NCBI GenBank assembly: GCA_002005505.1
Contig: MVGU01001202.1
Coordinates: 51,001 to 115,000 of the forward strand
Reading direction: 5' to 3'
Source: Botryococcus braunii
Taxonomy: Eukaryota > Chlorophyta > Trebouxiophyceae
Length of the DNA stretch: 64,000 nt
The notes beneath the pieces are model-generated. The model made no database searches. It saw only the letters and a program-made list of their open reading frames with translations, and was not told where the DNA came from. Made by a program: the position numbers and the translations under genes. Numbering within the stretch: the stretch's first letter is position 1; each line of letters begins with the position of its first letter. This document shows positions 12,139 through 26,515 of the stretch, piece after piece.

Positions 12139-13593
12139 TGACAGCCAGGTCAAGAAACACCAGACGGTCTTCTCATCCTTTCCTTTTCTACTTTGTGTTT
12201 GGGGGGGGGGGGTAGTTAGCGAAAATGATTACTAAGATCTTCTTGTAATTAAAGTTGTGTGTCGACTTTAGGTCACATCGCTCAATGTGCAGCATGCCAG
12301 CCAGTTGGTTGGAATTGTCGAATCAACCATTTCGATTTGTTTCATTCCCATGAAAAACAAAACAACACTGACGGTTGTAATGCCGATGAGATACGTGTTG
12401 TTGCCCGCGAAAATTCACGGCAAGGAGCCTGAAAAGGGCATCTCAGTGCCAGCGGCTGTTGTAACAGCCAAAAACTCAGCTGGAGAGGTACGACCATACT
12501 TCGCAATGTAAGTACTCTATTTGCTGTGTAACATTCATGCTAACGTGCATCACAATCCCTCCAGTTTCAAATCTGTTATTTTTTTTTGTTTTTTTTTGGG
12601 GGGGGGGGGGGGGGGATCTTAAATGCATCAGCATCGCAACTTACACATGCACAATCCTTACCCCACCTTGTTTGGCCCACAAAGTTGCATTCAAAGCCAA
12701 TAGCAACAATAGCAAGGGTTCCCACCATATCCAACCCAAACTCTAACATGCACACAGAGGAGCTCCCTGCCAAGCACGGGATGTAAGAGACCCATTAAAT
12801 CGAGTCGGACAAGGCCTCCTCACCAGTACGAGTGATATGCAGGTGTTTGTCTTTTCAAATGCGCTGCTTGTTCCGCCATCAGTGCCAGACTTCAGTATGC
12901 TTGCTAATGTGTTATGCATGACAGCCACAACTGCAAGTGCATACATCCTTGGGGTTTTCAAACACCTGATGAGAGCCAAGAGGATGCCCACGAAAGAGTC
13001 TCTTGTCTGAAATCCTGGATTTGAGAGCCGAACTGGAACATTCTCTTTCTGTGAATGGCGAATTTCCCTTTCAACTGTACGTGCGACGAGATCATGCCAC
13101 TCCTCCTGCTGTACTCTACACGGTTGCCCAGATGCAGCAGTCTCCCGGTTGTAACAAAACGTCAACCACTGGACAGCAATTGTACACATCCCTTACAAAT
13201 ATGCATGAACACGTAAGCGTGCATGCTTAACTGTCTGAACCCTGTACTACCAAAATCCCTAGCCTGTCCTCCAAAAACCCTTCACTCCTTGCTCCTGGGA
13301 CCCTGAGCCCCCCTAACCTCCAAAAACGAAAAGGGGGGGGGGGGGGATTCGAACTTTATAAGCCTCTTTGCTGCCCTTTACTCTCACACACTCCTGTCTT
13401 CTGCCCTTTTAACATGGACATGCACAACCATCCATATAAATATGTGGAGCAGCGCAAGCACTGGAGGTGTCTTGTAACTCATCTTGTGCCTCGGGCCTTG
13501 GACACTCTGAAAGCTACCGAAACCCGAACGTGCTAACTGCTCAATTAGACTTTGTGGGTCCCTGTACTCACCCAAACTAGTGGAATAGCACCA

Positions 13594-15708
13594 CTAGAGT
13601 GCCTGCAACGTATGCGTTCTCTGCAGCTTCAGAACTTTCATGGCTGCAGAGCGGGGCACCTTTTCACATTGGAAGCGAGAGCCATAGTACACTGGGAACG
13701 CTACTTTTACTGCCTGCATAACGATACAAAAGCTTCAGACCAAAGATTTGGACGACAAAACCACATTGGTAGCATCACAAAAAGAGAACCAAACTTCAAC
13801 CTCTGGAACGCTCTATTGATAATGCATACCTGCCAAAATGTTGCCAGGAAGAAGAAGTGGTATGTGGGAAAAAAGAAAATTAACACGCCAGCGGTGTATG
13901 TTGCTTGGATTAAGCCTGACAGAAACAACACAGGCTCAACAAGAAGCTGCAAGCTCCAATCAGAAAGGCACAGCAGTGGTCTGCCCAAGCAAGATAAGCA
14001 CAACAGCGGATAAGCTCCCACTGGTAATGGCCCCAGGAACAGGCATCAAACATACTTTGAACGATAGCATGGTCATTTTTGAAGTCCTGCAACAGTCTCT
14101 CATCACATACCATACAAAAAAACTCGCCGTCCAACACTGCCTCGACGAACAAGGCGATTCCAAAAATTGTTCGTCTTCGCTGCACGCCTTGCCAGAGTTG
14201 TGTAGCTTGTATCATAACCATGCTGCAATATGAAGGATCGACATGCAACCTGTTGAATTCACGCAATGCAGCCCATAAATCCCTTGGCTGTGGATGCTGG
14301 GAATGAGGAAACACTGTACAACAATATTGTGGCAACCAGAGGTCGACAGAAAAAGGCTTTGAATTCATACAGCAGGCCTTGCTCACCTGGACCACCAAAA
14401 AATAGAGAAACTGCCAAGCCAAATAGAATGCCATAGGCATAACAAACAGCCAGAACAAACTTCCAGCCGAAAATTTGGATATAAAACCACTGCTCCCTCC
14501 CTCACTGCTGTTCCATGGAAGCAGTGGAGGCAAATTGCGCCCGAAGGACGCGACAATTGCTGGTGGGTCTGGAAAGTGCCTGTGTGCATACATAGCCAAC
14601 CCTGGCAACAAATGCATCAACACACTGCAATCCCCAACTTCAATTGTCAGGCTTTATGGAACAAAGACCTTTCACAGTACAAAAATGACGATTTTTAGAT
14701 AACATACCTTATGACATGGGGAGCAGAATTGAAAACCCAGGCACTCTGCCATGCTATTAGGGCAGCGGCAAGAGGCCCATCAGCAAGCGCATATATAGCG
14801 GCCCCAATGTATGCATTGCGGGGGGCAAAGATCAAAAATGCTGCTGTGGCCAGATTTGCCCACTGTTACAGACAACCCAGCCCCAGAATTGAGAAACTGC
14901 GAGATCTTTCTTTAATCAAAACACCAAGGCCATTGCCGTAATCGAATGCCACAAACAACGGATGCCACAATATCAAAGCCCCCAGAAGCAAATTCAAAGG
15001 CAGAACTGCATATCCAAACCAGCAGAAACCAACAGGCAAATTCGTGCAGATAATATCATGTTGTACACAACAACCTCGAGGCTCATACGCAGAGCTCCCA
15101 AACACAAATTCCAGATGCATATTGTGCGCCCCGGCAATCACTACAAAACCTAATGACAGAAAATGATAACTTACATAGCAGAAGTCCAGCAAGAAGAAGT
15201 CCCACTTTTGCCGATGAAAGTGGTACGCGCGCCATGGTAGAGCTATGACAAGGAAGAGCAGAAAGATTGAAGGTAAAATCCACGGTTGAGCTCCAGCCAC
15301 GAAGAGCAAGCCCCCAAATAACAGAGTGCCACCAGCATGAAACTTTGCTTCCTGCTTCGAGCCAACCTCCTTAAGAATTTTGCTTACATCAGGAGCTTCA
15401 AGAAGAGGCGATGCTTTTGCGCTCTCACGAGCCGCTGTAGCCGCTTGCTGCGCCGCTGCGAACTTCAGGTACTTCAAGACCTTCAATTTAGCGTCCGTGC
15501 TCGATTGCTGCGCATTTCGGAATCCCTTTTTTACGGTATCCACAGAAGAGCTCAAACGTTCGGCGTTGGCGGATAGGACTCGTACTGTGAGTGACGAGTC
15601 TTTCCACTCCCTAAATGGCGTCGCTCGGGCTACAGAGTCCTTTTCTAGAAGTCGACGTCTTCGACGCCGTATATCCCTTCCACACTCACTTATGGAGCGG
15701 GAGGCCAT
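13594..15708 (-). CDS. GPC1: Glycerophosphocholine acyltransferase (GPC1/GPCAT family)
   Basis: Complete six-exon minus-strand model: 15175-15708, 14708-14862, 14387-14624, 14111-14222, 13830-13915, 13594-13713 (stop). All phases close, giving about 414 residues. Family members are multi-spanning ER membrane enzymes that acylate glycerophosphocholine to lysophosphatidylcholine in phospholipid remodelling. Diagnostic features: a basic, coiled N-terminus (residues 1-110), hydrophobic helices, the WDFFLLDFCY motif closing exon 1, ADGPLAAALIAWQSAWVFNS in exon 2, VLMHLLPGLAMYAHR in exon 3, DTSYTTLARRAAKTNNFWNR in exon 4, hydrophobic GLIQATYTAGVLIFFFP in exon 5, and FPVYYGSRFQ at the C-terminal end. 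The start is the first ATG of a 178-codon exon. It is head-to-head with RAD51; the 5' ends are about 550 bp apart. No truncation seen. Confidence 0.92.
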
Positions 15709-15920
15709 CCTGTCGGCCTCCGGCCTACAAAATTATCATCGCAAACACCACTTTACGCCGGTGGGCCAAGCAGTATGGTGCCGTTGATGATCAGCTGCGG
15801 ACTCGGTTCTTACATTAGTAGCATCTGGTGCTACTGCTCCCGGGAGTACCAGTCACAAGGGAATCTGATCCGTTACTACGTGACTCGCAGCTTCATTCCG
15901 GGGTCCGGAAAAGGCCAGTC

Positions 15921-15937
15921 CCGGACTGGCAGTCCGG
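15921..15937. promoter_or_regulatory. 17-bp palindrome in the GPC1/RAD51 promoter
   Basis: CCGGACTG-G-CAGTCCGG, perfect 8-bp arms around one base, in the 553-bp interval between the GPC1 and RAD51 start codons. Candidate shared regulatory site. Confidence 0.4.
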
Positions 15938-16261
15938 ATAGTGGCTGTTGTCCGTCGTCCGTGCTGCTACTAGCATGAGCTGCCGAGCAGCCTGCTAGCC
16001 TAGCAGTGCTAGGCCCTAGCTACTGGACATCGCCAAAGCCAGGCTAGGGCTTGAGGCCAAACCCTACATCGTTTCCATCTTCTCCGGCACCGCAGGTGGA
16101 CCACGACCGCTGCTGCTCGATACAAATTCTAGCTGTCTCTTCGAAAGACGCTTTGGTACGCAGAAGCTTGTGTCTTCTACTGCACAAGCCACAAGTATAC
16201 AGCCTTTTGGGCGTGAACGTTTTAACTGTGTAGGTTTGCTAGTTCCAAAACTGCTTGGACT

Positions 16262-17861
16262 ATGGAGTTGGCAGCTCCTAATCTGCAGCGCAACCACGAG
16301 GTTGAAATTGAGGCTGATGAAGATCAACCGGGACCATGGCCTGTGGAAAAGCTACAAGTATGCATTTGACGAAAGTGCTGGCATGGGTTGGCATTTTCTC
16401 TTACTAAGACCGATAGCACTGTCCTTCGCAGGAGCTCGGCATTGCCGCTGCAGACATTAAGAAGCTTAAAGAGGGAGGAATACATACAGTCGAGGCTGTT
16501 GCTCACCAAACAAAACGAGACTTATGCTCAATAAAAGGACTCAGTGAAGCAAAGGTCGCGAAGATGCAGCAGGAAGGTACTTAACATTAGGATGCTTTTG
16601 CGTGGAAAGCTCCCTTTTAGACTGGCCCCAGCAGTGTAGCCACGTAATATCGATGGTGCGGTGCAGCTTGGAAGTTGGTGCCTATGGGCTTCACGACAGC
16701 AAGCATTGTTGCAGAACAGCGGGGAGACATTATACAAATAACAACTGGGTGCAAAGAACTTGACAGCATTCTTGAAGGTGCCGATTTGCTTGAAAATGCA
16801 CGGAGATGTCCTAATGCAGCCATTAACAATACTTTTGATTTATAGGAGGGCTAGAAACAGGATCTATTACAGAGCTTTATGGCGAGTTTCGGTGTGGCAA
16901 GACACAGTTGTGTCATACACTGTGCGTCACATGTCAGGTGGGCTTTTGCTACGTCCTTGCTTTAAGTCATAAATCTGGTCCACATTCCAGGCCTTAGATT
17001 GGCCCAAAACCTTTGATATGGGAGCGCTAACCTGTAATCATGGTCATGCTGAGACGAACTTTGTTATTATCTGCAGTTGCCAGTTGACATGGGGGGAGCA
17101 GAGGGAAAAGCTATGTATATCGATACTGAGGGAACATTCCGTCCACAAAGACTAATGCAGATAGCAGAAAGGTACGAAACAGCTGCCATTTTATTTTTAA
17201 TTTTAATTTTTTTTGGGGGGGGGGCGGGTAGTCTATACCACAATACTCAAAAATTGTGGTGATCGCAGATACGGTCTGAATCCTCACGATGTTTTGGACA
17301 ATGTGGCATATGCTCGAGCACATAATACAGATCATCAAGGCCAGCTTCTTATGCAGGCAGCATCAATGATGGCAGATGCCCGATTTGCACTTATTGTGGT
17401 AGACAGTGTCACAGCTTTGTACAGAACTGAATTTAATGGGCGAGGGGAGTTGTCAGCAAGGCAAATACATTTGGGACGTTTCCTACGCAGCTTGCAGCGA
17501 CTAGCTGACGAGTTTGGCGCAGCCATAATTGTCACAAATCAGGTTAGTTGTTACTCTTCCTAGGATGCTGCACGTCACGGGCTCTGGAAAGCTTATTCCA
17601 CATGAACCAGGAGAGAAATTTGACAGCCTGTCTGGCTTACAGGTCGTTGCAGCAAATCTGGACGGAGGTAGCATGTTTGCTGGGCCCAGTGTCAAGCCCA
17701 TTGGGGGCAACATCATGGCACACGCCAGCACTACCCGCCTCTGGCTCAAGAAAGGACGGGCCGAGAACAGAACAGTCAAGATTGTCGCATCTCCTTCTCT
17801 GCCAGAGAGGGATGCAACTTTTGCCATTGGTCCAGAAGGGGTTTGCGACGCAAAAGACTGA
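16262..17861 (+). CDS. RAD51: RAD51 recombinase
   Basis: Complete seven-exon gene: 16262-16357, 16432-16576, 16667-16777, 16846-16937, 17077-17171, 17269-17542, 17643-17861. Phases close to 343 residues, the usual RAD51 length. RAD51 polymerises on single-stranded DNA and catalyses strand exchange in homologous recombination. Seen: N-terminal helix-hairpin-helix region ([30 protein letters not shown]), [15 protein letters not shown], Walker A GEFRCGKT with [23 protein letters not shown], Walker B region [37 protein letters not shown], loop L2 segment [21 protein letters not shown] and the RAD51-type end GVCDAKD. Oddities: Cys in Walker A where RAD51 usually has Thr/Ser, and VVAANLDGG one residue longer than the usual VVAQVDG; an alternative acceptor at exon 7 could change the latter. 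A T-run/G-run tract interrupts intron 5. RAD51 rather than DMC1 is favoured by the C-terminus. Confidence 0.96.
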
Positions 17862-18090
17862 CTTGAAGTTGGAGTTGGGCACACTGCTTTGCAACACTTC
17901 CATAAAAAGCACCAGATGACTTCACATCTAACGCAAAGGGCGGCCATAAATGACATCATGAATTGACATTAGCCTGGAGTATCCACAAGCATAACTTTGC
18001 ATTGCATTGCTGTTGTACTTCCCTGCACCCTGTCAGCAACCGTTTACACATGCATGAAATGTCTCAGACCAAGGTGGTTTGTTTAGATGG
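17862..18090. other. Convergent 3' interval between RAD51 and METAP2
   Basis: Only 229 bp separate the two stop codons of the converging genes, so their 3' untranslated regions must be short or overlap. No obvious terminator-like hairpin was noticed. Confidence 0.7.
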
Positions 18091-21754
<3,664 letters not shown>

Positions 21755-21952
21755 GATGTGGGTACAAATACCCCACTTAGGTATACAAAAAGAAAAGTTA
21801 TCGTCCGCTGAGAGACTCCACTAAAGATATGTCGCGTCGCGACGGCGTGGAGCTGTTCATCTCCTGCACGTGGTACACAATGGCAACTGAACCTGGCAGC
21901 AATCGGGACCGGCACCTGCGGGCCCAATGCGGTGCCGGGCCGGGCCCGGCAG

Positions 21953-21977
21953 GGGGGTGGGCCACTGGCCCACCCCC
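21953..21977. promoter_or_regulatory. 25-bp palindrome (12+1+12) in the METAP2 promoter
   Basis: GGGGGTGGGCCA-C-TGGCCCACCCCC, perfect arms around one base, inside a GC-rich island between the start codons of METAP2 (21754) and the thylakoid protein gene (22195). Contains GGCCACTGGCC, also present at about 10080. Candidate operator of a bidirectional promoter. Confidence 0.5.
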
Positions 21978-22194
21978 ACTGGGATCCCAACTGGGTGGGC
22001 AAGGGGCGCCTCCCGTACGGCTCGGCTGAAGTTTTTAGAAAGATTTTGCATGTGCGTATCTCCCGCGGCCAATTGGCAGTCGCATTGTCGATCTCGCTGT
22101 GGTGACGCCCAGCAGTAGCACCGACATAACATTAGTTACTTTGATATACCAAAGTTTCTCCTGTGCCTTTCAGGGAGGCAGTATATGTGGTGAT

Positions 22195-23087
22195 ATGATG
22201 TCCCCAGTTGTCTCTTTTAGCTTGCCTCATCGGTGCTTTCGGAGTCACGTTTGCGAACGAAGTTATCGTGTGAGTGATATCTGCATTGGTTGAATGCGAT
22301 GTATCATATGATGGTTTCATGTTCATGATGAAATGCAATTTTGGGTCTTTTTGCAGGCCGTGGTGGTACCTCGTTGTACATCGGCCAACAGTAAGCCGCC
22401 AGGGCGAAACTGTCCCAAACGACTAGAGGACACGAAGATAACCCTGACTTCACCGGTATCTTTGTGCTTAGTATCTCTCTTAGGTCATTGATTAAAATTT
22501 GCAAAGCTTGTTTGTTCTAAAAAACGGAAGTCGAGTTCCGAGTGGTGCAGTTGTCCAACCTTGTTCTGAGCATGATTTGACGAATGTACTTCATTTCAAG
22601 CTTAACGCCGACACATGTGTGATCTCATTGCAAACTGAAACGTCTTAACTTTTTCGAGGTGTTGGGCAGTTTTCTGAAAGAGTTAAGGGCGCCGCGAGGG
22701 AGCGAGAGGCAGGGGCGGCCGGGAAAAGCACCGTCTCCTGGGGTCTTGCTGGGCTCTTGCCACTTTTAGTGGCAAATAATGCAACCGCGGAAACAGAAGT
22801 GCCGGTCGTTCTATTCGGCCTTTCGCCGATAGAGACGGTTCTGCTGTTTGCTCCCGTTACTCTCTATGGGGTTTTCTGGGTTTATCGAAGCGCTATCAAT
22901 CCCCAAGCCAAGGTAAATACCGTAATCCATCTCTTTATTCAAGTCAGATTTTGACTTTGCATTTATGTGGCTGAGTTATGCTGGTGGTGGTATCTTGCAG
23001 CTGGTGGACTTTCTGTTCATTGCTGCCGCAGTCGTGATCGTGCTCAATATTGTATCCATTATTGTATTCCGTGTACGGATTTTCTGA
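22195..23087 (+). CDS. Nuclear-encoded two-helix thylakoid membrane protein, function unknown
   Basis: Four exons, all phase 0: 22195-22269, 22357-22455, 22670-22912, 23001-23087, giving 167 residues. The first 75 or so residues are Ser/Arg/Pro-rich like a plastid transit peptide. Then comes SWGLAGLLPLLVANNATA, resembling a thylakoid-transfer segment ending in an A-x-A-like site. The mature part begins ETEVPVVLFGLSPIETVLLF, has one membrane helix (TVLLFAPVTLYGVFWVY), a short polar link RSAINPQAK, and a second helix (LVDFLFIAAAVVIVLNIVSI) ending FRVRIF-stop. I do not recognise the family; small photosystem or thylakoid-assembly accessory proteins have this shape. ATG-ATG at 22195 is chosen as start because it follows the promoter island; an in-frame upstream extension lacking ATG exists. 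Head-to-head with METAP2. Confidence 0.72.
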
Positions 23088-24444
23088 GCATTGGCAGACT
23101 GGATGCTCATAACCAGCAAGGGGTGGGGTGCACATCCACTGGCAAGGCTTGGCAAGCCTATACATCTGACGCCTATCGAGCAAATGAACCCGTGACTTGC
23201 GATTCCTCTCTCCTCTGGGTTAAGGTGTAAAGATACATACAAGATTGGTGTAGAGTGGAACTCCGTCAATAGTGTTTGGGTAAATATCATGGTAAATGCT
23301 GTGTACATGTAAAATAGTCTTGGGAAACTTGGGGCAGTGGATAATGGTGCAGACACTTCATTGTCAGCAGACTTGATTAGACAGCTGTTTTTGCATAATT
23401 AGTTGTCTATGTCCTCTTGGAGTAGGGATTTTTTTGAAAACTGTAATGCTAGAGTGGCTGGTACAAGGCTTAAATGTGCCTTCACACTTCTCATCGGAGC
23501 CTTAGGCACCAGCACCAAAAGGCCCACGCAAATTTTTCACTATCTGTGCAAGGTGTGGTCCACAACAGCATGAAGGAATTGGCTAGTGGTTTCACCAGGC
23601 CCCATGCAAGGCCTGGACCCCATGGCTGCAGCACTTCATTGGACAATGTGGCATGCAGATAACATGCAAGTGGTGCATTTACATTGTTGCCTGGTTAAAT
23701 TGAAGTAACCCAGCGTCATGCATATCCATGTGTCGTGTGAAGTATTGAGCCACACAGAGCCTATCAACCCCTGAAAGAATGGGTAGCAACATGCAAGTTG
23801 GCATGACCTCCTTCAGTTGACACGACCACAACTTTTTGATGGTTACCTAAGCCGATGCCAAGACAGTTGAAAATGAAGTCCGAATTATCTGTATGGTTGA
23901 AGGAAAGACATAGGTAATCATCAACCAGTTGTAATAATTTGGATTTCATGTTCCATTTTCTCGGCGTCAGCTATGGTCTGAAGAGTACCTATGTAAGGGA
24001 GGACCAGGGGCTGGCTCATTGATGTGCCATTAACTCTTGTTGCTGACTCTTGGTCCACCACGTTGGTCGAAGTTTGACAGATTTTTCAGTTTCACGTCGC
24101 TGTAGACTCTTGTATGCTGCCCTCTCACTCCATCATCTGTAAATATTTATCCAATCAGACCTTCCTCGTCTTGTTTCAGGTACCTATCCAGTCCGGGTTT
24201 GTAATAACCGTGCAATGCAGCACACTTGGCGCTTCAAGGACTATCCTTTCTGACTTCAAGGGTTATTTGCCATTATATTTAGACGAGCATGAATTGACGA
24301 TAGTGGGCACAAAAGAGCCCGCCCTTCGTTTCCATACCAGGTTTCCAGTGGTTGTTCCCATCCCCCCCCCCCCCCCCCCTGGTAACTGCCTTGCTAGCAC
24401 GCGCTCTCGCCATCAGAGCTTGCAAAGCCTTCGCTTAGAAACAT
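23088..24444. other. Intergenic, no supported gene
   Basis: No recognisable protein or exon chain. It contains a C homopolymer near 24363-24379 and short open frames only. Confidence 0.5.
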
Positions 24445-25459
24445 ATGGTGTGCGGTTAGGATAGGCTTCACTCTGAATATTAAACATAGTGCTGCCCTAG
24501 GAACATATTGCCCTAACAATGTAATGCTTGCTTACATCCTGCTTTAATGTTTGTTGCCTCGCACCTGGGAACTTCAGACATGCCTCCAGACGTGCCATTT
24601 AAGTACTTGCGTTTACAACCTGCAATTCCAAGGGAAGCAAACCAGTACTAACTCCCATACTCGGATCGTCCTCAATGATGATGCGTCATCATCATCCTCG
24701 CCACCACAATTGACTGGGGGCAATAGAACTCGAGTGTTTTAGGTTCCAATCTTCGAGTCTCACATTCCAAAAAGCAGGACCACAGAGCTAGACTTGCGAA
24801 GCATACAGAAGGTATACCTGCAGTTCCTAAAAAAACAAATATCTACCAATGCACTTGATAAGTCCATTCGCAACATTGGCGAGAATGTATAGAAGCAAGT
24901 GCACTTAAATGAGATGAGCAGACAATGCTCTTATACGCTTGCCGTCTTGGGCACTTGCCAGACTTATGGCCCACGGCTGCCTTTCTCTTAGGAACCAACG
25001 GATCTTCTATGCATGGAAGCGTCCATGGTATAGGATGATTTGATGGTTTTTATGCGGACCTTCGAGCTCTTGTGGGGTACAAGACAACCCCTATGTCGGA
25101 GAACCGTCCACAAACTTTGCATCAACAAAAGCATAAAACTAAACCCATGTACTTGGCAATAACGTGGACAATCACTGCAAACCACTCCCTACAAACACGC
25201 AAAGGTTCCTTCAGAGATCTGTCCTACCGGTCGTGAGTATACACTTGTGCAGCAATGTTACCTCTCCCAATTTACAAAGGCATCGTCCGATTGGTCAGCT
25301 ATTCACGAAAACAATGTTTTATCAATTGAAAGATCCAAGCGGTCAAGTAGGACTGAGAAGCTGTTCAGCAAGACAAAGAGAATCTCGTACAAGCAACATG
25401 CATCCTCAAGAAGCTTCATTTGAAGATCAAGAGTGAAGCCTATCCTAATCTCACACCAT
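24445..25459. mobile_element. Candidate non-autonomous DNA element with terminal inverted repeats
   Basis: Left end ATGGTGTG(CG)GTTAGGATAGGCTTCACTCT at 24445 and right end AGAGTGAAGCCTATCCTAATC(T)CACACCAT ending at 25459 are inverted copies over about 30 bp with about three mismatches. The 1.0-kb interior has no transposase-like frame. A partial extra copy of the terminal motif (AATGAAGCCTACACACC) lies at about 25526-25543. Target-site duplications were not clear, so boundaries are approximate. Confidence 0.5.
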
Positions 25460-25999
25460 AAATCCGGCATGCGGGTACCCGGAATCTAGGGGCCAGTGAA
25501 AAGAAAGCTTCATTTTATAATCAAGAATGAAGCCTACACACCCTGACAGGGCTACCCCCAATACAACCCCTCTTAACCCATCGACTGCATCGGCTAAGCG
25601 AGGACATGTACCATGGCACGGCCAGTCTGTATGAAAGAACTGCCGAGCCGACTTCGATTTGAACATGATACAGAAGTGGGCTCTCTGGTATCCACTGTGG
25701 AGCTCAGTCCCACACCGAACACGCCTATGTAATGCATCAAAAGACCTGATACAGGAGCACTTATGTCAGGAGGCCGCAATACAGTTTGTCTGACCTTTCC
25801 ACATGTACATATTCATCTGAAACATGTATCCCTCCCGTCAGAATGCCCCTGAGAGTTTGACACCCTTACCCATCGAATTACGCCTTCCAGAATATCTGTC
25901 GCAAAGGTCTCAACTGGCTGCAACAGAAAAGGCACACCTAGAGAAGCAGATGGGAAACCTCAACCTACACCCACACCTAGATGCTTTGGTCAGAGATCC

Positions 26000-26515
26000 C
26001 ATGCACACTTTGCAGAGGCAGGACTTGATGCCAATCTCGATCGATATGCCATAGTGCACATCCACGGAGCACCAATCGCCATCTATGGAGGGTTGGATCG
26101 GCAAAACCTAGCCAAATCTTCATCTGTGGTTTGAGTTGCGGCAACCCTAACAAACGGCAGTGAGTTCATGGCACTATGCACAGGCAGGGTTTCGCCAATC
26201 TCAATCAACATGGCCTAGTGCACATCCAAAGACCAATGGTGCAGCCAATTAGCCATATATGGAGGGGTTTGTTGGCAAAACTAGCCAAACCTGCATATGT
26301 GGCTTGAGTTGCACCAACAATAGCAAACGGAAGAAAGCCTACGCCAAGATGCAGAGGCAGGGGCTAGCAGCAATATCAACTTAACATGGCTCAGTGCACA
26401 ATCAAGGAGCAATGGTGCACCATATAGCCAACTATCAAAGGTGTGATCGGCACATAAAGTAGCCAAGTAGCCTTCATCCGTGGTTTGGGTTGCAGCAACA
26501 CTAGCAAACGGCAGG
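26000..26515. repeat. Degenerate tandem repeat, three units of about 170 bp
   Basis: Three units each carry, in order, GCA(G)AGGCAGG..., ACATGGC(C/T)(C/T)AGTGCACA..., ATGGTGCA..., a segment resembling GGTTTGNGTTGC and CTA(A)CAAACGG. Units start near 26000, 26165 and 26335. Divergence is considerable, so this is an old array. It is open in the minus frame by chance only. Confidence 0.6.

Larger units (their letters stand above)
10585..13593. other. Unassigned region with unrecognised open frames
   Basis: A plus-strand frame (first ATG 10918) is open to 11874 (about 320 codons) but the protein matches nothing I know, and its end falls in a duplicated splice-donor-like segment (11824-11909). 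Another open stretch at about 12271-12485 (CFIPMKNKTTLTVVMPMRYV) is flanked by acceptor-like and donor-like sequence. A minus-strand frame at 12743-13189 is also open. They may be exons of one diverged plus-strand gene; I cannot support a model. Confidence 0.25.

Noticed and set aside
24445..25459. Transposase gene inside the inverted-repeat element
   Set aside because: No frame of adequate length or with DDE-like motifs is present between the ends.
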